From Marinobacter antarcticus (lineage in GTDB: Bacteria; Pseudomonadota; Gammaproteobacteria; Pseudomonadales; Oleiphilaceae): a stretch of DNA of 64,000 bases. Under the pieces are notes generated by a model, which saw only the letters and a program-made list of their open reading frames with translations, made no database searches and was not told where the DNA came from. Both the position numbers and the translations under genes were made by a program. Positions 38,836-49,346 of the stretch are shown here, one piece after another; position 1 is the first letter of the stretch; each line of letters begins with the position of its first letter. Location: the NCBI RefSeq assembly GCF_900142385.1, contig NZ_FRAQ01000002.1, positions 496,001-560,000 on the forward strand, read 5' to 3'.

Positions 38836-40704
38836 ATGTATCCCGACCAGAACTTTGAACAGCTTTCTGCCCAGCGGCCAACTACCTCAGGTAGGAGCCC
38901 CGAGCAAGTTTTGCACGAGGTGTTTGGGTATGAAACCTTCCGCCTGCTGCAGGGGGAGATTATCCACGAGGTAGTCTCAGGCGGGGATGCTCTGGTGCTG
39001 ATGCCCACGGGCGGTGGTAAATCACTTTGCTACCAGGTTCCTGCACTTGTTCGCTCGGGTACAGCCATCGTTATTTCGCCATTGATCGCACTGATGCAGG
39101 ACCAGGTTGCGGCACTTCGTGAGCTGGGTGTGCGGGCGGCATTTCTGAACTCTACCATGGATTTTGAGCAGGCCCGCGCTACGGAATATGCGCTGAGCAC
39201 AGGTGAGCTTGATCTCTTGTATTGCGCGCCAGAGCGATTGATTCAGCCCCGCACCCTTGAGCTCCTGCATGATGCTTCCATCTCGTTGTTTGCTATTGAT
39301 GAGGCGCACTGTGTTTCCCAGTGGGGGCACGACTTCCGTTCCGATTACCTACAGCTCGCAGTACTGGCTAACGAATTCCCAACTATTCCACGGATTGCGC
39401 TGACGGCGACCGCCGACGAGCGTACCCGAAAGGAAATTGCCGAAAGGCTCTCGTTGACAGAAGCACGGCACTTCATAAGCGGTTTTGATCGCCCGAATAT
39501 TCAGTACCGGATAGCGCCTAAAACGAATGCCAACAAGCAGTTGCTTGACTTTATAAAAGCAGAACATGAAGACGACTGCGGAATCGTTTACTGCCTGTCT
39601 CGTAACAAGGTTGATGCCACAGCAAAGATGTTGGCGCAGAAGGGCTATACCGCACTGCCCTACCATGCAGGGCTTCCCGCCAAAGACCGGGCTCACAATC
39701 AGGAGCGTTTTTTGCGGGAAGACGGGGTGATTATCGTTGCCACTATCGCATTTGGCATGGGCATTGATAAGCCCGATGTGCGTTTTGTAGCGCACCTTGA
39801 TCTGCCCAAGAGTCTGGAAGCCTATTATCAGGAAACTGGCCGCGCAGGCCGCGATGGCAAGCCTTCAACCGCCTGGATGGTTTACGGCCTGCAGGATGTC
39901 ATCAAGCTGCGACAGATGCTGGAAGGCTCCCAGGGTAATGATCACTTCAAGCGGGTAGAACGACAGAAGCTGGATGCCATGCTGGGCCTTTGTGAAGTCA
40001 CAAAATGCCGCCGGCAAGTCCTGCTGAATTATTTTGGCGACGAGCTTGAGACACCCTGCGGTAACTGCGATACGTGTCTAAACCCACCCGAAACCTGGGA
40101 CGGTACGGTTGCCGTTCAAAAGGCGCTATCCTGTGTCTTTCGTACCGGTCAGCGCTTTGGCGTCACCTACTTGATTGATGTATTACGTGGCTCGGAAAAC
40201 GAGCGGGTTATGCAATCTGGGCACCACCAGATATCAACCTACGGTATCGGGACTGAGCTTTCTGTTACCGAGTGGAAGTCTGTGTTCCGGCAACTGGTTG
40301 CCAACGGTTACCTGCGGGCAGACCCGGAAGGCTACGGCGCTCTGCAATTGACGGAGCAATGCCGGCCGCTGCTGAAAGGCGAACATAAGGTAGAGTTGCG
40401 TAAAGACCCGGTCATTAAAAAATCGGCTGGCCGTTCTTCAGCTGGAAGATCCGGTGGCGCGGTCAAAGATCAGGTTACAGACCATACTGGCTGGGAAGCC
40501 CTGCGGGCCTGCCGCAAGGAGCTTGCGGATAAACAGGGTGTGCCGCCCTACGTTATTTTCCACGACACCACCCTGTTTGGCATGCTTGAGCGCAAGCCGC
40601 AAACGCTGGATGAGCTTGCGGGCGTGAGCGGTGTGGGAGCAGCCAAGCTGGAGAAGTACGGTGAGATTTTCCTCGCCGCCATCGCCCAGTTGAATCCGGC
40701 CTGA
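38836..40704 (+). CDS. recQ: ATP-dependent DNA helicase RecQ
   Basis: A 622-aa 3'-5' helicase. Walker A is [12 protein letters not shown], the DEAH box [20 protein letters not shown], motif [15 protein letters not shown]. The zinc-binding cysteines are CEVTKCRRQ and CGNCDTC, followed by winged-helix and HRDC domains (about 540-622, [15 protein letters not shown]). Order and length match E. coli RecQ. It acts in recombination and replication-fork repair. Its stop lies inside a terminator hairpin shared with the convergent next gene. Confidence 0.96.
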   Translation: MYPDQNFEQLSAQRPTTSGRSPEQVLHEVFGYETFRLLQGEIIHEVVSGGDALVLMPTGGGKSLCYQVPALVRSGTAIVISPLIALMQDQVAALRELGVRAAFLNSTMDFEQARATEYALSTGELDLLYCAPERLIQPRTLELLHDASISLFAIDEAHCVSQWGHDFRSDYLQLAVLANEFPTIPRIALTATADERTRKEIAERLSLTEARHFISGFDRPNIQYRIAPKTNANKQLLDFIKAEHEDDCGIVYCLSRNKVDATAKMLAQKGYTALPYHAGLPAKDRAHNQERFLREDGVIIVATIAFGMGIDKPDVRFVAHLDLPKSLEAYYQETGRAGRDGKPSTAWMVYGLQDVIKLRQMLEGSQGNDHFKRVERQKLDAMLGLCEVTKCRRQVLLNYFGDELETPCGNCDTCLNPPETWDGTVAVQKALSCVFRTGQRFGVTYLIDVLRGSENERVMQSGHHQISTYGIGTELSVTEWKSVFRQLVANGYLRADPEGYGALQLTEQCRPLLKGEHKVELRKDPVIKKSAGRSSAGRSGGAVKDQVTDHTGWEALRACRKELADKQGVPPYVIFHDTTLFGMLERKPQTLDELAGVSGVGAAKLEKYGEIFLAAIAQLNPA

Positions 40705-40719
40705 GGAGATGCCTCAGGC
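40699..40719. terminator. Bidirectional terminator between recQ and the DUF4442 gene
   Basis: An eight-base perfect stem GCCTGAGG (40699-40706) and CCTCAGGC (40712-40719) with a five-base loop overlaps the recQ stop codon and is followed by the pyrimidine-rich TCTTCCTT. It sits between two convergent genes. Confidence 0.65.
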
Positions 40720-40725
40720 TCTTCC

Positions 40726-41280
40726 TTATTCAGCTGGTTGAAAGCCCTTCTTGCGAACCCGGTACTGTGCGATAGATGTAGCAACGTGGTTGCCCTCCAT
40801 GTCGCGCAGCTCCCCTTCGAGGGTGAACTTCGCGCGACCGGTGGCATCGGCATCCGAGAGAATCGCAGCAACGTCTTCCGGTGACAGGGCGAACTCTACG
40901 GTGACATCGGAATTGGCGGGCTGCAGAAATTTAAGGGTCATTTCCTTCAGGATCGGCGTATAGGAAGGTCCCAGATCAAACAGCGTTAACACCCCACCAG
41001 GAATTTCTGCCACGAGAAAGTACGCACCTGCATACAGGCTGCCAAAGTGGTTTTTGTTGCCTTTTAACTGAATGCGTGCGCGTACGTAGCCAGGGCGAAC
41101 TTCTTCAACACTGAACCGGTTCCGGGGCGCGAACGGAATCGACAGCCCTATGATGCGATTAACGGCGGCATAGCCTCCGGTTTTCTTCAACCACTCCAAG
41201 GGTTGCGCCAGAGTTGCTTTGGGATCCGTGGTGGAAATCCATTGCTCGGTTGCCCCGATAATGCTGTCAATTAAGGCCAT
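40726..41280 (-). CDS. DUF4442 / hotdog-fold thioesterase-like protein
   Basis: A 184-aa protein of the DUF4442 hotdog group. The LKGNKNHFGSLYAGAYFLVAE segment matches the PaaI-like hotdog central helix, with strands either side. Typical thioesterase substrate is acyl-CoA; activity of DUF4442 proteins has not been settled. No signal peptide. Single-gene unit. Confidence 0.8.
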   Translation of the reverse strand: MALIDSIIGATEQWISTTDPKATLAQPLEWLKKTGGYAAVNRIIGLSIPFAPRNRFSVEEVRPGYVRARIQLKGNKNHFGSLYAGAYFLVAEIPGGVLTLFDLGPSYTPILKEMTLKFLQPANSDVTVEFALSPEDVAAILSDADATGRAKFTLEGELRDMEGNHVATSIAQYRVRKKGFQPAE

Positions 41281-41490
41281 CGTTCAGCTCCTGAGTTTTG
41301 GTTAAAGCGGATCATTACAATGCCCTGGGTAGTTGGCAACACTCTTTTTCCATATTTTTGACGGATTAACATTTCCTTAATTCATTCTGATCTAAAGTAT
41401 GGATGTGTGGGAAAAAATGGAGGTGCCCATGCGGCCAGCTTTTCATGTCGCAGGAATGGATTCATAAAAATACGCAAAAGGATTCGTAAA

Positions 41491-42432
41491 TTGAGATATG
41501 CCCACGGCTCTTCGGCTTGTGTCCGCGTGAGTACAAGGATCGTCGCCTCTGCGGGGCTTTTGTTTGGGCTTCTATCAACGCCGCTGTGGGGCGATGTTGG
41601 TTCGATAAATCCCCCTCAACAAGATTATGTACTCTGGTACCGAAACTACGACAGCCCGGCGATTTACGCCCTGGTGGCCCTTGCGCTGGAGAAAACACCC
41701 GAATATGGAGAGTTTCGAATTCTCAGAAGCCGGGAACTGAGCAAGGGGCGAGCTTTGCGTGAGCTGGAGCGAGGTGATCACCGCATGGTGGATATTGCCA
41801 ATGTGGCCACATCGGCAGAGCGGGAGCGGTTTCTGACACCGGTTCCGGTTCCTGTGGATGGCGGGTTGCTTGGTTTTCGCGTGTGTGTGGTTACGCCTGA
41901 AAGCCTTCCACTATTCAGAAATATTCACTCTCTTTCTGATCTTCGGAAAAGTGGCATACGGATCGGCCAGGGAACCCACTGGCCCGATACGCCTATACTC
42001 AGGGAAAACGATATCCCGGTGATCACCCATTCCCGCTACGAAATTCTGTTCGGCATGTTGAGGAAAAATCGTTTTGACTGTTTTGCCAGAGGCGTCAGTG
42101 AGGTTATAAATGATCTTGCGATTGAGAACGATCCGGAGCTGACGATAGAACCAAACCTGGTGCTGGCTTATCCCATGCCCTCGTACCTCTTTGTGGGACC
42201 AAATGATCTTTCAACGGCTCACCGGCTACAACTGGGAATGGAGCGCGCCATCCGGGATGGCAGTTTCGGTGTTTTTCTCCAGCGGCATTACGGTTCTTCG
42301 GTCTCGGCTCTCAACCTGGATAAGCGCACAATGATTGTTCTGAATAATCCGTTTCTGAGCGGTGAGTCGAATAATGTCGGTCGCCAGACACTGAATAATT
42401 TGCGCTGGCGCCTCGAGTTGCTTAGCCGCTGA
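41491..42432 (+). CDS. Periplasmic solute-binding-like protein
   Basis: A protein of about 313 aa with a signal sequence (VSTRIVASAGLLFGLLSTPLWG) and a type II periplasmic binding fold, resembling extracellular domains of ABC amino-acid receptors. Recognisable elements are the first strand YVLWYRNYDSPAIYALV, the IGQGTHWPDTPILRE second lobe and CFARGVSEVINDL. The frame is open back to a GTG at 41407; the TTG at 41491 is preferred because an AAGGA precedes it and it places the signal peptide nearer the start. The lack of a transporter nearby suggests a sensory or orphan role. It ends one base from the convergent chemoreceptor. Confidence 0.65.
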   Translation: MRYAHGSSACVRVSTRIVASAGLLFGLLSTPLWGDVGSINPPQQDYVLWYRNYDSPAIYALVALALEKTPEYGEFRILRSRELSKGRALRELERGDHRMVDIANVATSAERERFLTPVPVPVDGGLLGFRVCVVTPESLPLFRNIHSLSDLRKSGIRIGQGTHWPDTPILRENDIPVITHSRYEILFGMLRKNRFDCFARGVSEVINDLAIENDPELTIEPNLVLAYPMPSYLFVGPNDLSTAHRLQLGMERAIRDGSFGVFLQRHYGSSVSALNLDKRTMIVLNNPFLSGESNNVGRQTLNNLRWRLELLSR

Positions 42433-42433
42433 G

Positions 42434-44221
42434 TCAGGTCCGGAAGCGGGAGGCATTTGCGTCGAGAGCCTGGCCAATCTCATCGATGCGGCCGCTATAG
42501 ACGTCGTTCTCATTTGCCGCTGTTGCAGCTTCCTGGCCCTGATCTGCAATACGCGTAATCGAAGCGTTCAGCTCTTCGGTAACCGAGGTCTGCTCTTCCG
42601 AGGCGGTCGCAATCTGTGTTGTCATTTGGCTTATGGAGGTGATGGCATCGGCAATCCTGTTAAGGGAGTCCATCGCATCCTGTGCCTTCTCCATGCTGAC
42701 GTTGGAGACCGCTGTGGAAGCTTTCATTACGTCGACAGCATCGTTGGCGCCTTTTTGCAGACGCTCGATCATGTTATTGATCTCTTCTGTGCTGGTCTGG
42801 GTGCGCTGAGCAAGGTTTCTTACCTCATCGGCTACAACCGCAAAACCGCGTCCGGCGTCGCCAGCACGCGCAGCTTCAATAGCCGCGTTCAATGCGAGCA
42901 GGTTGGTCTGTGCCGCAATACCCTGGATAACTTCCAGCACCGATGTGATAGACGTAACGTCCCGGCCCAGTGCGTCAATCACTTCTGCTGCGGCACTGAC
43001 TTCGCGGGATAGTTTCTGCACGGCATCCCGCGACGCGGATACAGTTTCCAGCGATGCGCGGCTGTCCCCATCTGCCGTGTTTGCCGCATCGGCTGTTTGC
43101 TGGGCGTTCTGGGCAATTTCTCCGGCTGCTGCGGACATCTCGTTAATCGCTGTCGCAACCATATCCACTTCAGCCTGCTGGCTTTCAACGCTGTTGCGGC
43201 TCGCTTTTGCGGTATTCCTCAGCGCGGTTACGTTGGTGGCCAGTTCGGTACTGCCCTGCTGTACCTCACGGACAACTTCGTGGATTTTCTCCACAAACTG
43301 GTTAAAGCTTCCCGCGAGCTGACCGAACTCATCACGGGCACTGTCGTCCAGGCGCTGGGTCAAGTCCGCATCGTTTGACCCAATATCCGCCATCGCCGCA
43401 TTCAGCCGGCGAACCGGGGCGTTTATTTTGTCTTTATTGACGAAAGTTCCCAGATACCAGTCCACACCGCGAGCCTGGCTAATGGAGTGGAAGCTGGCGC
43501 TCCAGGGCACGTCATCTTTCTGATAGGTATGATCACCCCCGTCCAGTTTCGGGGCTTCGCCGAGCAATGAGCTGATGTTCTTTCCGATGAGATTTCGGTC
43601 CGGGTGATAAAGCACCGTGCCCTCTTGACTGATAAGCGCCGCGTAGCCCGTACCGGCCAGATTTATAACAGACAGAATATCATCGACGGCTTTCAACGTG
43701 ATATCAGCTGCTGCGACACCTCTATTCTCTCCGCGCGTAACGGGCGCAAGAGTGGAAATGATGATTTCGCCGGTGGCAGCATCGAGATAGGGCTCGGTAA
43801 ACGATGAACGGCCGAGCTCTATGGCTTTTTTATACCAGGGGCGGACTCTGGGATCGTAGTCAGATGGCAGGGAAGCTTCGTCAGCCTCGGTCTTCATGAG
43901 CATGTAGCCATTGTTGCGGCCCACATACACATCCTTGAAATTCCCACCGGTCGCAATCGCCTGAAGCAGGTTTCGGGCCTGCTGATCTGTCGTAGACGTT
44001 TCCAGCGCCTTGGCTGTGGCTTCAGTCATCATCAGCCGTGTATTGAGCCAATCGGCAATGCTCGACGTATTCTGCTCCGCTGTATTTTCAATCAAAGCAT
44101 CGACATAGGTTTCCGTCGTGTGCTGCAGGCGGAGATTGCCGGAAATGGTGAAGGCGGCCATTACTAGAATAAGCAGGATACTGAAGGTAACCAACAGCTT
44201 TTGACCGAATGAAAGATGCAC
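42434..44221 (-). CDS. Methyl-accepting chemotaxis protein with dCache domain
   Basis: A 595-aa chemoreceptor. A first membrane helix ([20 protein letters not shown]) is followed by a periplasmic dCache domain with [26 protein letters not shown] and AAADI, matching the pattern of amino-acid-binding dCache_1AA receptors. The domain ends in a weakly hydrophobic second segment, HAMP region and a signalling domain with the hairpin tip [20 protein letters not shown]. Reading frame extends upstream into the next gene, but the GTG at 44221 has an AGGAG six bases before it and is the likely start. Confidence 0.9.
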   Translation of the reverse strand: MHLSFGQKLLVTFSILLILVMAAFTISGNLRLQHTTETYVDALIENTAEQNTSSIADWLNTRLMMTEATAKALETSTTDQQARNLLQAIATGGNFKDVYVGRNNGYMLMKTEADEASLPSDYDPRVRPWYKKAIELGRSSFTEPYLDAATGEIIISTLAPVTRGENRGVAAADITLKAVDDILSVINLAGTGYAALISQEGTVLYHPDRNLIGKNISSLLGEAPKLDGGDHTYQKDDVPWSASFHSISQARGVDWYLGTFVNKDKINAPVRRLNAAMADIGSNDADLTQRLDDSARDEFGQLAGSFNQFVEKIHEVVREVQQGSTELATNVTALRNTAKASRNSVESQQAEVDMVATAINEMSAAAGEIAQNAQQTADAANTADGDSRASLETVSASRDAVQKLSREVSAAAEVIDALGRDVTSITSVLEVIQGIAAQTNLLALNAAIEAARAGDAGRGFAVVADEVRNLAQRTQTSTEEINNMIERLQKGANDAVDVMKASTAVSNVSMEKAQDAMDSLNRIADAITSISQMTTQIATASEEQTSVTEELNASITRIADQGQEAATAANENDVYSGRIDEIGQALDANASRFRT

Positions 44222-44336
44222 GCTGTACTCCTGATTTTGATTTAATCGTTTTTCGGCTGCCTGTGCGAACTCTTTAATGCCTTCTGATAGAATTGCCCGA
44301 TAAATCCATATCAATGCCATACAGGAGCTACGCTGA

Positions 44337-45857
44337 ATGGCCCATGAAGAACTGCATCTCAATCTCCGCAACCTGACACTTGATGATTACGAACAGCTTC
44401 AGGTGCTTATGGATCGTGTCTATGACGATATTGGTGGCGCCTGGCCAAAGGACACCATCAAAGCGCTGGTGGACCAGTTCCCGGATGGACAGATCTGCAT
44501 TGAGGACAAAGGTCAGTTGGTTGCTGTAGCTCTCACCGTATCGGTTAAATATGAGCGGTTCAGCAACCCCCATACCTATGACGATCTGATTAAGCGAAAC
44601 GAACAAATCAGGCATGACCCAAAAGGCGACTCCCTTTACGGGTTGGATGTGTTCATTCACCCGGAATATCGTGGTTATCGCCTTGGGCGGCGGTTGTATG
44701 AAGCTCGCAAAGAGCTCTGCCGATCCATGAACTTGCGTGCGATCCTTGCGGGGGGGCGCATACCTGGCTATTTCAAGTATTCGGATCAGTATTCACCTGC
44801 TGAGTACATTGACCGGGTTGACCGCAGAGATATTTACGATCCGATTCTGAGCTTTCAACTGTCGAACGACTTTCAGGTTACCCGGCTGATGCACAAATAC
44901 CTCCCGGAGGATGAAAAATCCCAGGGGTACGCAACGTTGCTGGAATGGCGGAACATTCTTTACACCCCGCCCTCCTCAGTCCTGAACGAAAAGAAAACCC
45001 AGGTTCGCATGGGCGCCGTTCAGTGGCAGATGCGAGAGTTTTTATCAGTTGAAGAGGTGCTTGAACAGGTTGAATATTTCGTAGATGCGCTGTCTGATTA
45101 CAAGAGTGACTTTGCGCTGTTCCCGGAGTTTTTCAACGCGCCACTGATGGGGCTGACCGATCAGGTAGACCAGACCCGCGCTATCCGTTTTCTTGCCGGG
45201 TTCACCGAGCAGTTCCGGGATCGCATGTCTGATATGGCAGTAAGCTATAACATCAACATCATTACCGGTTCCATGCCTTTGCTGGAGAACGATCGCGTCT
45301 ACAATGTGTCCTACCTTTGCCACCGCGATGGCCGGGTGGACGAGCAGCGCAAGGTCCACATTACGCCCCACGAGCGTCGTGACTGGGTTATAGAAGGTGG
45401 AAGCGAATTTGAAGTGTTCGATACAGATGCCGGGCGTGTTGCGATTATGATCTGTTATGACATCGAATTCCCCGAACTGGGGCGAATTGCGGCCAGCAAG
45501 GAAGTCGATATTATCTGCGTGCCCTTCTGGACAGACACCAAAAATGGCTATTTGCGGGTTCGTCATTGTGCCCAGGCCCGGGCGATCGAAAACGAGTGTT
45601 ATGTAGCGATAACAGGTAGCGTAGGGAACCTGCCGAAAGTACAAAACCTCGACGTGCAGTACGCTCAATCGTCGGTGTTCTCGCCGTCTGACTTTGCCTT
45701 CCCTCACGATGCTGTCATGGCTGAAACAACGCCTAATACCGAGATGATCATGTTCTCTGATATGGATCTGGAAAAACTAACATTGGTACGCAACGAAGGG
45801 TCAGTAACCAACATTAAAGACCGCAGAGTTGATATGTACGAAATTATCACCCGGTAG
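44337..45857 (+). CDS. GNAT acetyltransferase - nitrilase fusion protein
   Basis: A 506-aa two-domain protein. Residues 1-215 form a GNAT fold ([20 protein letters not shown] is the acetyl-CoA loop), and 225-506 a carbon-nitrogen hydrolase. The nitrilase triad is Glu in FALFPEFFN, Lys in RKVHITPHE and Cys in [13 protein letters not shown]. Such fusions are common in bacteria, but their joint substrate is unknown; acylation followed by amide hydrolysis of one small molecule is a reasonable guess. Single-gene unit divergent from the chemoreceptor. Confidence 0.92.
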   Translation: MAHEELHLNLRNLTLDDYEQLQVLMDRVYDDIGGAWPKDTIKALVDQFPDGQICIEDKGQLVAVALTVSVKYERFSNPHTYDDLIKRNEQIRHDPKGDSLYGLDVFIHPEYRGYRLGRRLYEARKELCRSMNLRAILAGGRIPGYFKYSDQYSPAEYIDRVDRRDIYDPILSFQLSNDFQVTRLMHKYLPEDEKSQGYATLLEWRNILYTPPSSVLNEKKTQVRMGAVQWQMREFLSVEEVLEQVEYFVDALSDYKSDFALFPEFFNAPLMGLTDQVDQTRAIRFLAGFTEQFRDRMSDMAVSYNINIITGSMPLLENDRVYNVSYLCHRDGRVDEQRKVHITPHERRDWVIEGGSEFEVFDTDAGRVAIMICYDIEFPELGRIAASKEVDIICVPFWTDTKNGYLRVRHCAQARAIENECYVAITGSVGNLPKVQNLDVQYAQSSVFSPSDFAFPHDAVMAETTPNTEMIMFSDMDLEKLTLVRNEGSVTNIKDRRVDMYEIITR

Positions 45858-45973
45858 GTGTTGAACAACTGCCTCAAAAGTTTATCGTATGGCACTGGTT
45901 GCGTTGCAAAACCTTTGGTCAGTGTCTATTGTTTAATCAATATCAAGTCAGCCTCTGCAGAGATTCAGTATTC

Positions 45974-46372
45974 ATGAAGGAAGCGTTGCCCGATCTAGTC
46001 GCCCGTTTCAGAATCCGGCAAGGCCTGTTCCGCAAGGAACGGGTCGAGGCCGAGCTTTTTGAGCTGGACGCTTACGGTTGCGTTATGAAAACGGACAAGA
46101 TGTTCAATCCCGGCGATACAGTCGTGCTCGATCTGATTATGGACATGCCGTTTGATAAAATCCGTGCGGAAAGTGTGACAGGGTTAATTACCGAACGCAG
46201 AAAGCACTGTAGCAACTTCTTCTACTCGATTGATTTTGTTGACTTGAAGTCTGATGGAGGCACAGGTCTAGAGGAAAAGTTGCGTCGCATCAGGGAAGTT
46301 CTTTCCAAAAAACAGTCGTTAAAATCACGTCGTTCCTCAGGTTCTGTGCCCGGTTTCCGGCAAATGGCCTGA
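45974..46372 (+). CDS. Small PilZ-like protein
   Basis: A protein of about 132 aa with a beta-rich pattern (FRIRQGLFRKERVEAELFELDAYG and MFNPGDTVVLDLIMDMPFDK) resembling PilZ-type domains, although the c-di-GMP-binding residues are not obvious (RxxxR near RKERVEAELF is imperfect). It ends in a basic Ser/Arg-rich tail. The frame starts upstream at 45899; the ATG at 45974 is chosen by domain start, with a weak ribosome-binding site. It precedes the H1-like gene by 41 bases. Confidence 0.5.
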   Translation: MKEALPDLVARFRIRQGLFRKERVEAELFELDAYGCVMKTDKMFNPGDTVVLDLIMDMPFDKIRAESVTGLITERRKHCSNFFYSIDFVDLKSDGGTGLEEKLRRIREVLSKKQSLKSRRSSGSVPGFRQMA

Positions 46373-46413
46373 TCACTATTGTCCGTTCTATCTGTCTGCA
46401 AGGAGATAATCTT

Positions 46414-47070
46414 ATGGCGAAGAAAGCCAAAGAAAGCGTTGATAAGATCGTAAAGAAGGTCAACAAGGAATTTGAGAAAACGTCATCCCAGATTGAAGGT
46501 CTGGTCAGCGATGCGAGGAAACAGCTCGATAGCCTGCAACATCAGGTTCAGGATCCGGTTCGCAAGGTTCTGAAAGAAGTCGATGAACTGCGCGAACGTG
46601 AAATGAAGCGTTTTAGCGACGAGTTTGAACGTCGCCTGGACGAGTTCCACGAACTGCAATCCAACATACTCGAACGCTTGGGTGTCGCTTCTAAAGAAGA
46701 CATCCGTAAAGCCGAAAAAGAGAGCAAAAAAGAACTCAAAAAAGCGCCTGCATCGGCAGCAAGCACCGCTGCCAAGAAACCCGCAGCAAAGAAACCCGCA
46801 GCAAAGAAACCTGCAGTGAAGAAAGCAGCCCCTAAAAAGCCTGCGGCAAAGAAAGCGCCAACTGCCACGGCCAAGAAGCCGGTTGATAAAAGCAATCTGA
46901 CGCTCGTGAAAGGCATCGGGCCGGCTACGGCCCAAAAGTTGAAAGCTGCCGGGATCACGTCCATTGATCAGATTGCCAACCCATCGGCAGCCGATCAGGA
47001 AAAGCTGAATGGCTTCTCACACATCAAGGGATTTGATCAATTTACAGTTGAAGCCAAGAAAATCAACTGA
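46414..47070 (+). CDS. Coiled-coil, AAKKP-repeat and helix-hairpin-helix protein
   Basis: A 218-aa protein in three parts. Residues 1-110 form a charged coiled coil resembling phasin/PhaM-type proteins. Residues 111-158 are an eukaryotic-histone-H1-like Lys/Ala/Pro tract with repeated AAKKP. Residues 160-218 form a helix-hairpin-helix pair with LVKGIGPATAQKLKAAGI, as in nucleic-acid-binding or DUF4332-like domains. The basic repeats and HhH suggest DNA binding; the N-terminal half may bind granules or partners. An AAGGAG-like site precedes the ATG. It overlaps the next gene by one base (TGATG). Confidence 0.8.
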   Translation: MAKKAKESVDKIVKKVNKEFEKTSSQIEGLVSDARKQLDSLQHQVQDPVRKVLKEVDELREREMKRFSDEFERRLDEFHELQSNILERLGVASKEDIRKAEKESKKELKKAPASAASTAAKKPAAKKPAAKKPAVKKAAPKKPAAKKAPTATAKKPVDKSNLTLVKGIGPATAQKLKAAGITSIDQIANPSAADQEKLNGFSHIKGFDQFTVEAKKIN

Positions 47071-49346
47071 TGCGAACGCCTGACCAGCCTGTTTTACGGG
47101 ACATTGTCCTGATTGGCGGCGGGCACAGCCACGTCGGGGTACTCAAACGGTTTGCAATGAAACCGGTTCCCGGCGTCCGGCTGACCCTCATTTGCCGTGA
47201 CACGCACACACCCTACTCCGGAATGCTGCCTGGCTACGTGGCAGGACACTACAGTTACGACGATGTACACATCGACCTGAGCCGCCTGGCAGAGTTTGCA
47301 GGGGCACGCTTTTATCGGGCCGAAGCCAGAGGTATTGATCGCGACAGCAAGCGTGTGATCTGCAAAGGCCGGCCGGATGTTCCTTACGACATACTGTCGA
47401 TCAATATCGGTTCGTCGCCCAGGACGAATGAGGTAGAGGGTGCCTCCCAGTACGCGGTGCCGGTAAAGCCAATCACTGGTTTCAACAACCGCTGGCTTGC
47501 CCTCCTCTCACGTATTGAAAACCACGAAGGGCCACTCACGGTAGGCGTTGTAGGCGCAGGCGCTGGAGGTGTGGAGCTGACACTGGCAATGCAGTATCGC
47601 CTTAAAAACGAGCTGGAGCAGCGCGGGCGGGATTCCGGCCAACTGCATTTCCACTTGTTTGATGCAGCCGAAGAAATTCTTCCCACGCACAACGCAAAAG
47701 TACGGGAAGTCTTCCGGAAAACGCTTTCTGAACGCGGTGTAAAGCTTCATCTTGGCTCGCCGGTGGAAAAAGTCGGTGAAGGGCTGTTGCGCACCGCCGC
47801 TGGCGAAACCTTGCAGACAGACGAAGTCCTCTGGGTAACAAGAGCCGGTGGGCCAGCGTGGCTGGAGGAAACCGGCCTGGCTTTGGATGAAGGGCTGTTC
47901 CTGCGCGTGCGGGACACTCTGCAGGCTGAAAACGACGACAGCGTTTTTGCTGCAGGCGACATTGCCAACGTGGTCAATCATCCTCGGGAAAAAGCCGGTG
48001 TATTTGCGGTGCGCCAGGGACCACCTCTGGCGGAGAACCTCAAGCGCATGGCTCTGGGCAAAGCACCCAACGATTTTCATCCCCAGAAAAAATGGCTGGC
48101 ATTGATCAGTACTGGCGACAAATACGCCGTCGCCTCCCGCGGCGATATGCAACTTGACGGTGCCATGGTGTGGCGCTGGAAGGACTGGATCGACCGCCGG
48201 TTTATGGAAAAATTCACCGACCTCCTGCCCATGGACGAAGGGGCGGCCCTGCCCGATACATCTGCAGCGCAGAACCCTGAGGAAGCCTCTCAGGCGATTT
48301 CTGCCGTTGCCATGCGCTGCGGTGGTTGTGGCGCCAAGGTTGGCAGTACGGTGCTTTCACGAGCTTTGGGTGAACTCAGGCCCATTGACCGGGACGATAT
48401 TATTATCGGCCTGCATGCGCCGGATGATGCCGCCGTTTTGCGGGTCCCACCCGGGAAAGCCGTGGTACACACTGTCGATTTCTTCCGGGCATTCATTGAT
48501 GACCCTTATACATTTGGCCGCGTTGCTGCAAACCACAGCCTTGGTGATGTCTTTGCGATGGGCGCCGAAGCTCAGAGTGCGACTGCGGTGGCCACGGTTC
48601 CCTACGGTATCGAATCCAAAGTGGAAGATGTGGTCTATCAGATGATGTCTGGTGCCGTGGATGTATTGAATGAAGCAGGTTGTGCCCTGGTCGGTGGCCA
48701 CACGGGCGAAGGTCGTGAGCTTGCCCTTGGCTTCGCAGTGAATGGTCTGATCGATCCTGATAAGGTGATGAGCAAAGGTGGCTTGCGGGCCGGCGATGTA
48801 CTGATCCTCACCAAACCCATTGGTACCGGAACGCTGTTTGCGGCGCACGCCCGCTTGGCTGCTAAAGGCCGCTGGATTGATTCCGCCTTGGCCTCGATGG
48901 TGCAGTCCAACAAGAAGGCAGCAGACTGTCTCCGGAGCTTCGGATCCAAAGCCTGTACGGACGTGACCGGCTTTGGCTTGCTGGGCCATCTGGTTGAGAT
49001 GACGCGACCTTCAGGTGTCGATGCCGAGCTGGATCTCTCCGCGATTCCTATCCTGCCCGGTGCGGAAGAAACGGCAGCAGCAGGCATTCTTAGTTCTCTG
49101 CAGCCGGCCAATATTCGCCTGCGCCGTGGTATCCGGGATCAGGATAAGTGGGTGAAGCACCCACGCTACCCCCTGATTTTTGATCCGCAAACTGCCGGCG
49201 GCTTGCTGGCAAGTGTTTCGGCCGATAAGGCGGAAGACTGCGTTCGGGAGCTCAAAGCCCTGGGTTATCCGCACACCGCCATCATCGGGCGGGTTCTGCC
49301 CCAGGATGATAGCGGGCCAATTGAGCCGATTACGTTAAGAGAGTGA
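47070..49346 (+). CDS. selD: Oxidoreductase-selenide,water dikinase fusion (SelD)
   Basis: A 758-aa two-domain protein. Residues 1-395 form an FAD/NAD(P)-dependent pyridine nucleotide-disulphide oxidoreductase (IVLIGGGHSHVGVLK, GVVGAGAGGVELTLA, FAAGDIANVVNHP) as found fused to SelD in many proteobacteria. Residues 410-758 form SelD, making selenophosphate from selenide and ATP. Cys420 and Lys423 in RCGGCGAKVG align with catalytic Cys17 and Lys20 of E. coli SelD. DNHSLGDVFAMGAEAQSA-type motifs (here AANHSLGDVFAMGAEAQ) and DVTGFGLLGHLVEM follow. The N-terminal domain may supply reduced selenium. It converges on senB, with 12 bases overlapping. Confidence 0.95.
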   Translation: MRTPDQPVLRDIVLIGGGHSHVGVLKRFAMKPVPGVRLTLICRDTHTPYSGMLPGYVAGHYSYDDVHIDLSRLAEFAGARFYRAEARGIDRDSKRVICKGRPDVPYDILSINIGSSPRTNEVEGASQYAVPVKPITGFNNRWLALLSRIENHEGPLTVGVVGAGAGGVELTLAMQYRLKNELEQRGRDSGQLHFHLFDAAEEILPTHNAKVREVFRKTLSERGVKLHLGSPVEKVGEGLLRTAAGETLQTDEVLWVTRAGGPAWLEETGLALDEGLFLRVRDTLQAENDDSVFAAGDIANVVNHPREKAGVFAVRQGPPLAENLKRMALGKAPNDFHPQKKWLALISTGDKYAVASRGDMQLDGAMVWRWKDWIDRRFMEKFTDLLPMDEGAALPDTSAAQNPEEASQAISAVAMRCGGCGAKVGSTVLSRALGELRPIDRDDIIIGLHAPDDAAVLRVPPGKAVVHTVDFFRAFIDDPYTFGRVAANHSLGDVFAMGAEAQSATAVATVPYGIESKVEDVVYQMMSGAVDVLNEAGCALVGGHTGEGRELALGFAVNGLIDPDKVMSKGGLRAGDVLILTKPIGTGTLFAAHARLAAKGRWIDSALASMVQSNKKAADCLRSFGSKACTDVTGFGLLGHLVEMTRPSGVDAELDLSAIPILPGAEETAAAGILSSLQPANIRLRRGIRDQDKWVKHPRYPLIFDPQTAGGLLASVSADKAEDCVRELKALGYPHTAIIGRVLPQDDSGPIEPITLRE

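Noticed and set aside
46780-46860. CRISPR-like short repeats
   Set aside because: The repeated AAAGAAACCCGCAGC units are in-frame AAKKP codons with no spacers.
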